Shown here: positions 1 through 12,797 of the stretch, one piece after another
Layout: the number at the start of each line of letters is the position of its first letter
Numbering within the stretch: position 1 is the first letter of the stretch
Source: Diprion similis
Taxonomy: Eukaryota; Arthropoda; Insecta; Hymenoptera; Diprionidae
DNA: 64,000 bases
Assembly: GCF_021155765.1 (NCBI RefSeq)
Contig: NC_060107.1
Coordinates: forward strand, 16,912,501 to 16,976,500
Direction: 5' to 3'
Program-made: the position numbers and the translations under genes
The notes under the pieces: model-generated
Database searches by the model: none
Told to the model about the DNA's origin: nothing
The model's input: only the letters and a program-made list of their open reading frames with translations

Positions 1-1704
1 TGGATAATATTCGACAAAGTCTTGATCCATAGCAGACGCCGAAGAAGGTTTCAGCATCTCGGCAGTTTGAATGAATCTGAAACATGGCGAATAAAGTAAA
101 CAAGTAAAATAAAGTGCCTAGTTAATATGAATTGGATAAATTCAGCCGTCAGAAAGTAAATACCTGATTAAATTGGGATCTACAAACCAGTCCTGAATGA
201 ATATTACAACGTGACAAACGGATAGCAGAAACGATGTCAACTGTAAGGATTGAAGTTCCACGTTATTTTCTATGTTCGCAAAATCGTTGGTATTTTTTTT
301 TTGCTCGTATAATCCAGAGTGATCAAGTGCCACTCCAGATAATATAGGCTGAGTGTCCAAGTAGATAACTCGGTTTTTAGTCACATAGAAATCTATGCCA
401 GACGTGCAATTCGAGCCACTTTCGTGATGCGACAACGTTTGTGTTGGAAAAACATCAGACCTGAAAATAGGTAATATGTGATTAATCAGTTAAAAGCAAA
501 GGTTCTATGTATTATAATCTTGTTCATTAATGTCAGTATGTTGAAATGGTGTGAAGCAATCGATCTCTACAAAATCTCTGAGTAACAAAAACTCTTTAAA
601 TGTGTTAAAGTTACATGTAATTGGAGGTCAACAATGACATTATTGTAGACTTTCCTACTCCTCTCGTCCCGACGCATCCAACAACCAGGAAATCCTGTTG
701 ATCGTATAAAAAATCTAAAGGAGTTTCCAAAAGTTGCATTCCTTCATCTAAGAACTTGATGGCGTGTGTCATTTCAAGGAGGGTAGGAAGTGGCGGTCGA
801 GCTGAAGAAATTGTATGACATAATGAATAAACTCGTTTTATGGGACTATAAACGAGATGGCTGCAAAAGTGAGTGAATTTAGGGAATTTATACCTCAACA
901 ACAAATTATTCATTTTGATTGGCATTTGTTTTTTTCAAAAGTATGTAGATGGCTCTTCATTTGCATCTTTTTTTCATTACAATCAATCGATGGAAAGTAT
1001 TGTTTTTGAAAATATGTCACCCATTTCGCACGGTAACTTGGTTTGCAGTCTCCACACTATATCAATAAACGGCTCTACCAATTTACTTCAAATTTAGAAA
1101 CAGTATTCTCAGATAGTTGATCTTTCTTTTGTTTGAATGCTGCTTCCAAATTCGAAAAAATCAATTGAGCCGTTTGAGATTGAGCAACAAATAATTTGTT
1201 GTTGAAATATAAATTTTCAAAATTTGCCCATTTTTTTAGCCATCTACTGATATTAACCTTTGCAGAAATTGATTCTGAGATCAATTCTAATTTTTATACT
1301 AATTCTTGATAATTTTTCTCTCTAGCTAGTTACATTGGTTGTCTCTGAATCAGTTTCTGCATTGTACCTGCTTAGGCGGGAGGTATTTAATACTTTAATT
1401 AAAGACTCACTATCTGCCAATTTAGATGAAGTATTAGATTGGTTTTCAGTATCTTTCCTGAAATAAACAAAATTACTTGGGTAATACCTTTGTAGAAATT
1501 TAGTTTTATAATCGCCAAATTGATCGCAAGAATTAATTACACATACTTGCTGCCATTTCGTTGACTCGGAGACACTGCACGGCTTTCTCCTTCTCGTGTT
1601 TTCAATATAAATGTCGGACGATCGATAACTTTGATCAGTGCTCTATTTTCACCTTCCTTATTCTCAGTATCTTTTGAAGCAGCAAGTGTTTTACGGGAAC
1701 TCAT
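1..1704 (-). CDS. SMG9: SMG9, nonsense-mediated decay factor (5' part; cut by window edge)
   Basis: SMG9 is the pseudo-GTPase-like subunit that binds SMG8 and regulates the SMG1 kinase, which phosphorylates UPF1 in nonsense-mediated mRNA decay. Exons read on the minus strand: 1704-1547 (ATG at 1704), 1457-1411, 801-615, 460-164 and 76 to the edge, all at GT-AG borders and with one continuous frame. Visible hallmarks are a P-loop-like stretch GCVGTRGVGKSTIMSLL, then SGIDFYVTKNRVIYLDTQPIL, VCHVVIFIQDWF and, in the last exon, RFIQTAEMLKPS followed by EYYP, all in the order seen in animal SMG9. The 47-nt second exon uses the strong donor GTGAGT; the longer alternative ending at 1368 would break the frame. 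The C-terminal half lies outside the window. It is divergent from unc-45, about 1.26 kb away. The family assignment is secure; exon 1, which is poorly conserved, is less certain. Confidence 0.9.
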
Positions 1705-2967
1705 GTTTGCTTTAAATTTTCACCACGGTTTCACCTGATTGCAAAACGTTAAGGATGATAAGGCTGAAAAGAAATTAGCATAAAATTTGTTATTTGAAAC
1801 GACTATTTGTTCGGATAGGTTAAGAAATATTTGTGCAACCACCTGTACGATTAATCATAAAGAAATGTGATAGCTATTTGTACGGTTTCAGGTAAATTTT
1901 ATGAATTTTATTGATTTCATTTCGTGAATATACAGTCACACCGCCGTTACGAAAATTAATAATTTCTCGAGGAAACTACCCTACCGATACGTACATGTTT
2001 ATACAATCTCATGATAATTTTGCCAAATATTCTCCGTCGGATTTATAACTTAAATATTTCACAACTATAACCGATAATTACGGCAGACTAACTTTTGGAG
2101 CGCCTTGATGAGATGATTTTTATACATATAGGTTAACATCTGGGACAGTGTTTACTATTTTGAGGTTGTACAAATTTTCCCTTCTTGTTAATTACCCTGT
2201 TTTTCCCTTTCGAAAAGCAAATTTTTGCTTGCTATACACGAATTACTTGTTAAAAATTAAATATCGCAAGTCTGACGAGTTCACATGTTCTTTGACGTGT
2301 GATACGAATAAACATATAAGACCCATAGAGATATTACCATATTACTTAATTATAACAGATTGAGTAGAGATAAGAGAAGCCTGCGAAAAATTGCGATTAA
2401 AAAGAGAAAGAATATGGTGTTTGTGGTCCACGGTGTTTACTTTATTCTAAGGCTAACATTTCAGCAAAAGTAAAAAGAATTGTAACATTGTCGCAGAGTT
2501 GTTGCAGCTGCAAGATCTCAAGCTGCGTCCACAAAATCGTTCAAGTCGAATTTATTGGATTTGAGGACGCATACAAGCGGTAGGTAACTGCAGAGGACGC
2601 TCTGGACATACATGTGATGTTATGAACTGAACTAGAATCTTAAGAACACCGAATTCATGGTGTATGTTTCCAGACTAACCTATAATAAATAAAGTTATTT
2701 TTGCTCGCACCCAGTTCTTTCGAGCATAGCGTTCGAGAAACCTTAAAATAGATTATATAGTATATGTGGTGAAAAAACCGTCTAGAAATTTCTCTCCTTC
2801 GTGTTTATAAGTGCATTACATCGTGGATCTTTAGTTTAAACCGAAGCAAACATTAACGGGAAGAGTATATTGATAAGAATAAGAACCTCAAAGTTGATTC
2901 AAGTGCTTATTCACGTACTATTAAACATTGAATAACCGCCTCATTTGTCAGAGAATTATCAATTATC
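1705..2967. other. Intergenic region between SMG9 and unc-45
   Basis: The 1.26 kb between the two divergent start codons must hold both promoters and 5' UTRs. No coding exon was recognised. A TTCGAGAA unit near 2729 and GAAATTTC near 2785 resemble pieces of a heat-shock element, which would suit a chaperone gene, but both are short and could be chance matches. No clear TATA box was placed. Confidence 0.4.
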
Positions 2968-5900
2968 ATGACAAAAACAGAAATGACTTCACATCAGTGG
3001 AAGGAAAAGGGTAATGAGGCTTTCAAAAATGGTGAATGGAAAGAAGCGGAGAACTTTTATACAAATGCGATCTCTCTGGCTGAGCAGTGCAGCGCTGAAA
3101 AAAGTATTTGCCATAAAAATCGAGCGGCGGTATATCTTAAGCAAAAAGAATACACCAAGGCGATTCAAGACTGCGACAAAGCTCTAGAAATTTGTCCAAA
3201 TGATCCGAAAGCTCTGTTTCGAAGATGCCAAGCCCTTGATGCCACTGAGAGATATGAAGAGGCGTATAGGGATGCTAGGAATCTGGTAACTGTCGACCCA
3301 TCGAACAAAGCGATACAGCCGATCCTGGCGAGGCTTCATGAAATAGTCCAACAAAGACTGAAGATAAATTCCCAAACCAACACCAAAGTCTTGCAGATGT
3401 TCAATCTGGCCTTTGACCTGAAAACTGACACCAAGAACAGAGAAACTTCAATGAATAACCTGCTGGTATTGGCCAGGGAAAAAGCAGGTGTTGAAATAAT
3501 GTTTAATGAAGGCATTGTTAAGAAAATACACACCCTGTTAAAGGTGGAAAAGAACGATGAGATAAACTTGGCCTGCGTTAGGTAAGATACATTAAAAATC
3601 CATTGTTAACTGAACATTGTTAACTGAAATACTTATTCAATGCTTTTTGGCCGCTTGCATTTTTATGAGACACTTTGAAGTTCAAAATCTTGATGTAACA
3701 AGGCATTTTTCTTCTTCAGTAGTTTTAGAATTTCACAAATAATAAAATTGAAAGAAAAATTCATTTAATAATATTTTTCCTGAACCGGAAATGTATCTGA
3801 ATGGAAAGTTCACAGACTGGCCTATAAACGTCGTCTAAATTAAACATTTGTTTGTGGTTTAAAACGATCGTTTCCATGCATTTTGCAGGATAATCGCTGA
3901 ACTTTGCAAGGACAATGTGGATCGGACAAAGGCAGTACTTCAAGACGTGGGAATACCTTGGTTTCTGGACATAATAAACAGCAGGAAAGAGGAAAGGGTA
4001 AATGCTGCACAACACTGCATGCAAGTTGTACTGAACAGCTTCAGCGGCATGGACAATAAGCCAGATACGAAGCCGAACAAGGAGCTCTGCGAGAAGCACA
4101 AGAAGGAGATCGACACACTGCTGACATGCTTGGTATACAGCATAACAAACAGGACGATTACAGGTCTGGCAAGAGACGCTATAATTGAACTGATCATGCG
4201 GAATATACACTACACAACTCTTAGCTGGGCAGAGCAGCTCGTTGAGATCCGGGGCCTCCAGCGGCTAATGGAAGTTGCGAGCGAGCTCGAAGAGTACAAA
4301 TATGAATCGGCAATGGAAATAACGTCATCGACACGTACGATCACCTCTGTCTGTCTGGCTCGCGTCTACGAAAACATGTACTATGACGCTTTGAAGGAAA
4401 AGTTCATCAACGCCATAGACGAATTCATCAAAGACAAGTTAATCACTCCAGACATCGAATCCAAAGTGAGAGTCGTCGTCGCTATAACGTGTCTGCTGCT
4501 CGGTCCACTTGATGTTGGTAATACAGTGATAGCGAAGGAGGGGATAATGGAGATGATATTGGTGATGGCTGGAACGGATGACATTCTTCAGCAGAAAGTC
4601 GCCTGCGAGTGCATCATTGCCGCGGCGTCTAAGAAGGACAAAGCCGTCGCGATAATAAATCAAGGTATAAACATACTGAAGAAACTCTATACTTCCAAAG
4701 ATGATTCTATAAAAGTACGAGCGCTTGTCGGACTCTGCAAGTTGGGAAGTTCCGGTGGCTCTGACGCGACAATTAGACCGTTCGCTGATGGGTCGACAAA
4801 AAAACTGGCCGAAGCATGCAGGCGGTTTTTGATTAATCCAGCAAAGCAGAAGGACATGCGGAAATGGGCAGTCGAAGGGCTATCGTACCTGACTTTCGAC
4901 GCCGAAGTTAAGGAGAAACTAGTCAGCGACAAACCTGCGATAAAAGCAATGATAGAATTGGCACAAACTGGAGATCAATCCGTCGTCTATGGCGTTGTGA
5001 CAACTCTTGTCAATCTCTGCAATGCTTATGATAAGCAAGAAATAATCCCGGAAATGCTGGAGCTTGCCAAATTTGCCAAACATCACATTCCCGAGGATCA
5101 CGAGCTTGACGACGAGGACTTCGTCAATAAACGGCTGACCATTCTGGCCAAGGAAGGGGTCACCACAGCGTTGGTCAGCCTCTCCAAAACAGAGAGTCAC
5201 AATAGTAGGGAATTGATATGCCGGGTGTTCAACGCTATCTGCAGCCAAGTCGAGCTCAGAGGAATGGTCGTTCAGCAGGGAGGTGCCAAAGCGCTCCTGC
5301 CCATGGCGCTGGAAGGAACGGCGAAGGGGAAGAAACAGGCGGCTCAAGCTCTTGCCCGAATTGGAATAACGATCAATCCAGAAGTGGCGTTTCCTGGACA
5401 GCGAATAATGGAAGTTATTAGGCCGTTCCTTGCTCTCTTAGAACAGGAATGCTCTGCACTGGAGAACTTCGAAGCGCTTATGGCGCTTTGCAATCTTGCC
5501 GGAACCAGCGAGAGCGTTAGATGCAGGATATTCAAGGAGGGGGGATTCCAGAAGATCGAACACTATGCCTACGAGGATCACGTGATGCTGACTCGCGCCG
5601 CTACTCAAGTCATCACCAACCTTATGATGTCTCCAGAGGTGCTAAAGTTCTACGAAGGTGACAACGACAGGGTCAAGTATCTCGTCATTTTGTGCGAAGA
5701 TGAGGATGAGCAGACCAGCATGGCTGCTGCTGGCGCTCTGGCAATGCTGACTGCAAACAGCACCAAAGCTTGCGAAAAGATATTCGACTCGAAAAATTGG
5801 CTTGAGTCCATTCACTACCTTCTGGCTAATCCGAACAAGAGTATCCAGCACAGAGGCGTCGTTGTTGTGCTCAATATGATATCCAGCACTAAGGATGTTG

Positions 5901-6100
5901 CTGCTAAATTAATCGAGACTGACGTCATGGAAATTTTAATGGCGCTGACTAAAACCGAGGCCGTTGAGGACAATACGATACGGCAATTAGCCGCTAAGGC
6001 TTTGGAAGCTGCTGCTAAGTGGGAATTGATTAAGAAAAACGTCGAAGACCTTCAAGGCGTCAGTAATATCAATCTGGATGATCCTGCCACTGTTGAGTAG
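2968..6100 (+). CDS. unc-45: UNC-45 myosin chaperone (TPR + UCS domains)
   Basis: UNC-45 folds and assembles myosin heavy chains. Its N-terminal TPR domain docks Hsp90/Hsp70 and its C-terminal armadillo-like UCS domain holds the myosin head. There are two coding exons, 2968-3581 and 3889-6100, split at GTTAG|GTAAGA and TTTTGCAG|GATAAT; the join is in frame and gives 941 residues, normal for the family (about 930-950). Residues ~8-115 are three TPR units (WKEKGNEAFKNGEWKEAENFY, CHKNRAAVYLKQ, ALFRRCQALDA). The remainder is a run of helical ARM-type repeats with conserved UCS segments such as LTILAKEGVTTALVSLS and SAMAAAGALAML-like TSMAAAGALAML near the C-terminus. The stop TAG is at 6098-6100 and possible AATAAA signals lie in the AT-rich 3' flank near 6590. 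The start at 2968 directly precedes the TPR domain; no upstream in-frame start is needed. Confidence 0.96.
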
Positions 6101-7154
6101 TCTGCGCTTTATATAATGTCTTTGTGTTATAAACTATTTTACACATGTTTTATTACTTACCAGATCACAATTCATGACTACTTGTTAATCAGTCTTCACC
6201 TTGTCCAGATATTATCATTACGGCACAAAAAAAAGTTCCTGCATTCTGTTTTTCTATATCCATACATGCATTTGTTTTGAATTCGGTGGGAACTGTGCGA
6301 CGTTTTTTTTAAATTAGAAATTATTTTAGTTATTAATGGTTTCACAAGATTTTCTCATGTCATCATTCATTGATCCGAAAATTTTAGATAAATAAGTAAG
6401 TACTTGAAAAATGTTTGTGACACTAAATAATGTTCAATCATTTCAATTTATACTTAAGAATTCTATAAGTTCATTCTCATTTACACTGTAACATAGTATT
6501 CATGCACTTGGATACTGGCAAGATAAAATTTTCTAATTTAACTTGTTGACAAAAATTTGTATAGTATTTATTTCTATAATATATTACAATAAAATATATT
6601 TATACCTATCACATGACTATTGTGTTTACCCGACGAGATTGAGTTATCGGAATTGTAGAAATATCAAAATTGATATCACATTGCTAAATAATTTTCAACA
6701 GTTTAATGTATCTCTTTTGTATACAAAAAGACAACTTTTGAAAAGTTGTTTGTTAGCATTAGAACATAACTGGCAAATTTGCATTTTAAATAATATATAT
6801 TAATGTTTATTTTGACGAACTTATCTGTTTGATTTAAATAGTACACAGTTTTGATTTAAATCATACATGATAGAAGTCAATAATTATATATTTATAATAA
6901 ATATAACAATATTCTCTATATACATTATTTGAACAAGCAAACACATCGTAATTGTATTTATGTTTTACAAGGCACGTGTTATCAGATGAACTTTACAGAT
7001 CGTATAAATCACACTTGATCACTGTAACTCTCAGGCGACTAGAGTACCATTTCATGGATTATTGAAATGCATTACATGTTCGTTGTTCAAAATCAGATAA
7101 CACTACTTACAGGAATGAATCTTTGACGAAACACGTAAGTAATTATACAAATGG
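6101..7154. other. 3' flanks of unc-45 and CDC7 (convergent)
   Basis: The two genes converge here. The sequence is strongly AT-rich and holds probable 3' UTRs and poly(A) signals (AATAAA near 6590 on plus). No coding exon or structured repeat was recognised. Confidence 0.45.
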
Positions 7155-10100
7155 TTAGTCTGTGAGAAAAGAATGATTTATCGCTTCTTCCGCAGTTATT
7201 CTTGTACAGTGATCTGGATCGAGCAGTCTAATTAATAAATCATATGCTGCTGAGGGATAAGCAGTATCAATTTTTTCCTTAAAGTTGAAAAAAAAGAACT
7301 GTTAATAATCAAATAAACAGAAAAAGAACAAAGCACATCAATGTCAAAAAATAAAGTGAAAATAACGGAAAACAACATTTAAAAATACCTTATTCTTGTT
7401 ACTACAACTAGTGTTGGGATCTTCCTCTCGATGAAGGCTATTTCTCTTTTGTAATTTTTGGCAAAGCAACTTAATATCAATTCCAGGTATGTTTTCGCTA
7501 AATGTAAGTTTTCTACCTGCATAAAAAATAATTATCATATTATAAAGAAAAGTCCTACCCAACTATTTGGTTCTTTGTTAAGTTGTTGTAGATCAAAGTA
7601 TGATCTAAATTAATAAAACAGTAAAACGAAAAATAAAGTAAAGTACCCAATTTTTTGGCACATTGTTGCATTTTGGTCGAACCAAAGATTGTTGTTATCT
7701 CAGCCAAGGCTGTGCAATCATCTGGCGAACGAAAAAAGGGGTGAGTTCCGCTCAGAATGCAAAGCATTATGACGCCACTGGCCCAAATATCAATTGCTAA
7801 AAAAAAGGTATTCCATTTTTATTTTCGGTGCTTGACTGTCGACACTAAAGGTAGCAGCCAGAATCAGCAGCCAAAAGTTGTAATGTTCATTCGAATAAGG
7901 TTGTGAAAATAAAAATTTTGTGAAATAATTTGAGACCTCAATACTTTCATAGAATTATGAGGATGGAACTGAACTGCATTTTACTATTTCCAAAAAAGTT
8001 CAACACGTTTAGCTGTTAACTCTGGCTATTAGCTTTAGCTTCATGCTTGACCGACCAATTTTTAGAGTCAACTCAAAGGGTTGACGAAGGATAGATTGAA
8101 TGTTTTCACCTGACGTTTGCGAAGGAAACTTGAGTAGCACCTCTGGTGCTCTAAATCCAGGTGTACCAGCACGAGGAGCAGTTTGAGCAGATTTTGATAG
8201 GCAGATTGAACATATTAGAGGTTTTCCATAGCATACGCATTGCGCGTCTATAGGCATGCCGGTATTTTTGATAGGACCCGTCTTGTCATTCTGCCAGTTA
8301 AAAGAGCACTAATAATAATAGTCGAAATAACACAGAAATAACGAGGTTGAAGAGTTCGAAAAAAAAAGATTAATTTGCAACATCACTATGACTTTGAAGG
8401 GTTCAAGTTTTCAGATTGTGAGATTGTTTTGCTGTATTACGGTTTACTGAATGTCAAACCCTTCTAAAATTCCGAAATAACGATTGTTTCTAAAAATAGA
8501 ATGTTGCATTGACATATCCAACTTGAACCTAATAATTTTTGGATGCTTATTGTATTGAAAATGAAAGTCCTGCAGTCTGAATCGAAAGTTGGGAAAAGAA
8601 GAAAGAGAGAAAGCTATCTAAAGAATTTTCAGCAATGTTATTCACGTGAATGATAATTAAGACGAAGGAAACTATATCTGCACCATGTATTTGAAATGAA
8701 TCTGAGCAAATTCGAATAACGTAGCAAAAGATAAGAAAGATAAGATAAGATGTCAACAATTTGAGAAAAAGTTCAATAGTTGAAACATTGAAAATGATTA
8801 AGCCTTGGTGAATTTTGTCAGATTTTAATGTATTGGCTCATTTCATTCATTCCAATTATAAAACCTTTGCCTAAATTATTGTTATCTAAACTTGTGTTGC
8901 TTAAATTTGCTCTGATTCAGTTCAACTGCATCGTAGAGGTGTCGTTTCAATCGTGTCGAACATCATTGGCACAAATCACGTAGTTGAAGATTTTAACACG
9001 GATTTGTATCTTCTTCTAAATGCTGATTTACATGGTGACTCATTGATTCTTAATTATACTGGCTCCAATCAAGAAGTTCATTCCTACCACATCGCCTCTT
9101 TTTCTTTTTCCTGACTGAGATTCAATGACATGTGTCTTGGCCTGACTATTTGTGTTACTTTCAGCAGTATACTGCTGCGCTAGCCCAAAATCGACCAGAC
9201 GATACCTAAAATTTGACAACAACACAGGCTTTACATATTGAGAACAGTCGAACAGAGTTTTTGATCAATGCTTACACATGTCTGATATACAATAAATAAC
9301 AGACCCATAAATAACAGGAATTTTCAATTAATATACCACAAATTCAAATGTTGAAGTAAGTAACTTACTGTTTCATAACACGATTGTAGAGAAAATTACT
9401 GGGTTTTACATCCCGGTGTATAATATTAAACTTATGAACTCGCCGTAGAGCAACCAGCAGCGCTTTCATATAGCTTCTAGTCTCATCGACCGTCATGTCG
9501 TGAACATATTCCTAAAAATTCTAACTCTCATTAAATGAAATAACGTTATTAAAAGACACTTAGTATATATCATTTTCAGATCGTTAGTTTATACTTATTT
9601 GTATATAATTTACGTACAGCAAACCTATCATGCTTCATATACGGCATTACAAACACAATGCATTCTGCACTCCGGAGACACAAGTCCAACTCGACAACGT
9701 AATCGGTACCTCTGCAAAAAAGAATTTCAACGTCATAAGTATTTTGAAAGAAAAGCAGGCAATCTGTACGGCGGAAAATAACAATAGGCGTACCCTATGT
9801 CCTGCAAACATTGTAGCTCGCGTTCAATTCTCCCCGGATGACACGTAGGCACTAGATGTTTGATGGCAAATTTACGCTGGTTTGTGGACGACTTCAAAGT
9901 AGCTAAAAATACAGAGCTGAATGTCCCTTCGCCGATTTTACCGTGTATGTGAAACAAGTTTCCCAGAACAGGCAGCTTTCGAATGAGATACGAAATTTTG
10001 TCTTTCTCATTTTCTGGAGTTGGAAAGAGAAATTCATTTGCTTAAGATCCAACACTTTGACATACATTCACACGTAATGCTTGTATGGTTAAAGGCAACA

Positions 10101-10177
10101 AATAATTAAGACAATTTTGATGCACCACCTTCCTCAACGTTGTTTCCAGAATTATTAGACGAAGGTACTATATTCAT
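7155..10177 (-). CDS. Cdc7: CDC7 kinase (DBF4-dependent S-phase kinase)
   Basis: CDC7, activated by DBF4, phosphorylates MCM helicase subunits to fire replication origins. Nine exons join in frame to 401 codons: 10177-10129, 10013-9794, 9711-9618, 9511-9369, 9205-9088, 8290-8110, 7796-7647, 7516-7389 and 7277-7155. Kinase landmarks: GEGTFSSVF glycine loop (residues 44-52), ATP lysine K68 in FAIKH, HRDVKPSNF with catalytic D155, DFGLAQ with D174, and the activation segment APRAGTPGFRAPEVL. The stretch between DFG and APE is the CDC7-type kinase insert, here including a basic GKRKRGD. The C-terminus RITAEEAINHSF matches the family. At 401 residues it is shorter than vertebrate CDC7 (~574) because the inserts are short. 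The eighth exon carries a second, poorly conserved insert. The start in exon 1 (MNIVPSS) is inferred from its frame and splice fit; the intron after 9088 hosts a dispersed repeat. Confidence 0.95.
7849..8046. repeat. Small inverted-repeat element, copy 1 (CDC7 intron)
   Basis: About 200 bp bounded by imperfect inverted ends (left GTAGCAGCCAGAATCAGCAG, right reading GCATGAAGCTAAAGCT on the other strand). Two related copies lie at 60563-60770 and 50745-50948. It is non-coding and sits wholly within the intron between the exons ending at 8110 and starting at 7796, so it should be spliced out. Size and form suggest a MITE. Confidence 0.7.
8571..8830. repeat. Dispersed repeat, family with AATCAAAAGTTRGG...CAGCAATGTTAT
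   Basis: A degenerate copy in a CDC7 intron. It shares, in order, a TCGAAAGTTGGGAAAAGA start, TTCAGCAATGTTATTCACG and AAATGAATCTGAGCAAATTC with copies near 43190, 46880, 36650 and, inverted, 16560-16900 and 18700-19070. The fuller copy at 43190-43800 shows that the family has long inverted ends. Confidence 0.6.
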
Positions 10178-10300
10178 GATCAAAATTTCGCACAAAAGGT
10201 TAATGTCCCGACAACCGTGAAAAGTATTTTTTTACGGAAAAATTCCATCTGAAAAATAATGATCAACCAAGATTTAACGCTGCAAGGGACCTCTTCGCAT

Positions 10301-10312
10301 ATTGGCGCCAAT
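10301..10312. promoter_or_regulatory. Candidate E2F site upstream of CDC7
   Basis: ATTGGCGCCAAT is a perfect 12-bp palindrome containing TTGGCGCC on both strands, close to the E2F consensus TTTSSCGC. It lies ~125 bp upstream of the CDC7 start codon. E2F control of S-phase genes is established in animals; its action here is inference. Confidence 0.5.
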
Positions 10313-10387
10313 CTTAAACTACGTGGTGGAATAGAAGTACGAGGTTCACGAAATAATTGACACATTCAAGAAAGTGTGTTCAGAAAT

Positions 10388-12797
10388 CCACAGTTAATTT
10401 TCCGTGCAGCGTGACGTCTTAACGGTCGATTCCGGACAAATTGAGAGTTAAACTCAAGATTGGATCGCGAAAACAAACTGAGACGTAACATACAATCAGT
10501 AGTTGGGAGGAACTGTAGGTAAGTTGATAATTGAGAAATTGATTGATGGATTTTAGGTTTTGTAATTAATGAAGAATTTTGACTTTAACGTTCATATTTC
10601 TTTTAAGAGTCGGAACTGAGTTGCTAACAATGGATTACAATCTGACGATAATTCGCCTCGAAAATACCGAAACGAAATTGTAGCGTTGACTGAGGATATA
10701 TATACAGGTCTTGTAACTCTAGTGGAGAGGGTGTCCCGCTTTACGGGCCTCTTTTACGTAGTTCTTACATTTACCGCTAGAGTCGCATGTTGAAATAAGT
10801 TTTGTTTTGGAAATGCCTGACTGTTGTAACATCCGACCGCCCCACCACATTTTTTTCCGTTCTGTTCCATAAACTAACCAACCACGCCTAACTTCAGTAC
10901 AAGAATCTTGCGACAAACCTAAAAGGTGCTACATATTACCTAGTTACATACATCTAACTACCTTTTATTAATTGAAGGGATATACTTACCTCAAAGGTCG
11001 CGAGATCCTTTTACAGAACTTCAGTAATACTACAGCTATCATTTAAACCGTTAAAAGTGTTATTTAGCATTAATCAAGTCTACAAAAACCCCTAGAGTAA
11101 AACTACCAGGAGAGCAAAGACTAAACGCCGTATTATACGCAGGCATGTCTTACACGGAGTAGTTCCGTCGGTAATGATACCATAGACACAACCAACATAT
11201 ATCCCCGACAATACTACGCTTTCATCTATACTTATATCCAATGCTTGCATACACGTATAAATATATACATATATATTTCCTTCTTTTATATTATCAGAAT
11301 ATTCAATTTTATCAATATATATATATATCTCAATATCTCAAAATATCTAAACTAAAACATTCTTCTTAAATGATCAAATTATTACATTACTTGCGTTATT
11401 ACTAATATTATTATATTTGAATTGTTACTATTAATCCACTATTCTTACAAACCTAAGTATCTGGGAAATTATTACGCTTATTCCCGTATCAAAGAAATAC
11501 TATAAGCCAAACCTAAATTAACAAAACAATTTTGATTTCAAATAATATTACAAGCTTGTAATACCATGTCGCACCACCGTCAACCTAAAGCTAGGTGACG
11601 CAACTCAAATCCTCAGAATCAGTGCACTGCACTGGCAACGTTGCGGAACCTTGAGGGATATATTCAATCGTAGATGAGAAAGCCTATCGGCCGATATTAC
11701 TTTATCTTCAATATTAAATGTTAAACATTATGAATAAACCCTGGAGGTGAAGCAACCCCGCAAACGTTAAATTACTATATACATACTTAAACGCAACACA
11801 CCCCCAAACACCTGTTAAATCTTGCACACCTGTGCGTTCTTTTTACACGATTATTATAATTTAATAATCAACCAAACAGTTATTGTTTACCTAATATTAA
11901 AAGACATTTCTGAGTCCTTACATGAAGCCACCAGCGAAAAACATCAAAAATTCAAATTATTAAATATTATAAAACCCAACAAAAAAAGCTTTGGTAGCCA
12001 GCTAGAAGCTAGCTGGGCTACGAAAAGCAAACCATATAAGATAACAATCAAGACGCTAATTAGGTCACCTTGATCGGAACCAATCACAGTCCAGCTACCC
12101 CCCAAATATTCACTGGTGACTCGATGTAATAAATCTGTCACCCAAAATTTGTACAGGAGCATAGGAGATTTTGCCCTATATAAACGGGTGCAGATCGGAC
12201 TCGTAGAGCATTAATTTTCATAAGTTTGTAATCGTCACTCTGTCGCTCCGCCCGAGAGCATTAATTTAACTAAGTTTGTTACCGTCACTTTGTCGCTCTG
12301 CCCCAGAGCATTACTATTCTAAACTTTTGAACTGTTACTCTGTCACTCTGTCTCAGAGCATTATTTTCCAAGTTTGAACTGTTACTTTGTCACTCTGCCC
12401 CAGAGCAGTATTTTAACTGTTTAATTGATACTTATTTGCTCCACCTGAGAGCCTTATCTTGTGTATTTGTAACCGTAACGTAAACTAATAAATATTTAAG
12501 TGCATTAAAAATCCACATCACTCAATTTAATTAAAACACCTCAACTACCTGGTCCTTCGCCGCTCCACGAAGCTACCTGTTGTCCTGTACCACCATCAAA
12601 CAACAAGGGTAAGTTGACTTAATATTCTATTATTTCGAATTCCTTTCGAATCATCCAATTACCCACTTCACGTTAGTGATTAGTCGGTATTGGCGACCCA
12701 CAACTACTGACTATACGTCCCAGTTCATTTTCGTGACTCAATTTCGAATCTAACTATAAATTTGTCCGGAATTGACCGTTAGGACGTCACACTGTGG
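10388..12797. mobile_element. 2.4 kb element with long terminal inverted repeats (non-autonomous)
   Basis: The left end (from about 10410, CAGCGTGACGTCTTAACGGTC, then GATTCCGGACAAATT) and the inverted right end (to about 12794, CAGTGTGACGTCCTAACGGTC, then AATTCCGGACAAATT) match imperfectly for roughly 105 bp, including a shared CAGTAGTTG block. The interior has no transposase reading frame. Near the right end is a TATATAAA (12176-12183), then four to five ~55-60-bp tandem units at 12190-12440, then AATAAA (12487-12493), a layout like a promoter plus terminator. No clean target-site duplication was found, so the outer borders are approximate to 20-30 bp. The element separates the CDC7 and CUSTOS promoters. 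It is probably a non-autonomous DNA transposon; a relative with inverted LTR-like ends is possible. Confidence 0.7.
12190..12440. repeat. Degenerate ~55-60-bp tandem repeat
   Basis: Four to five consecutive units of the form AGAGCATTAATTTT...AAGTTTG-TA-CCGTCACTCTGTCGCTCTGCCCC, diverging progressively to the right. It lies inside the 10388-12797 element, directly downstream of its TATATAAA. Confidence 0.8.
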
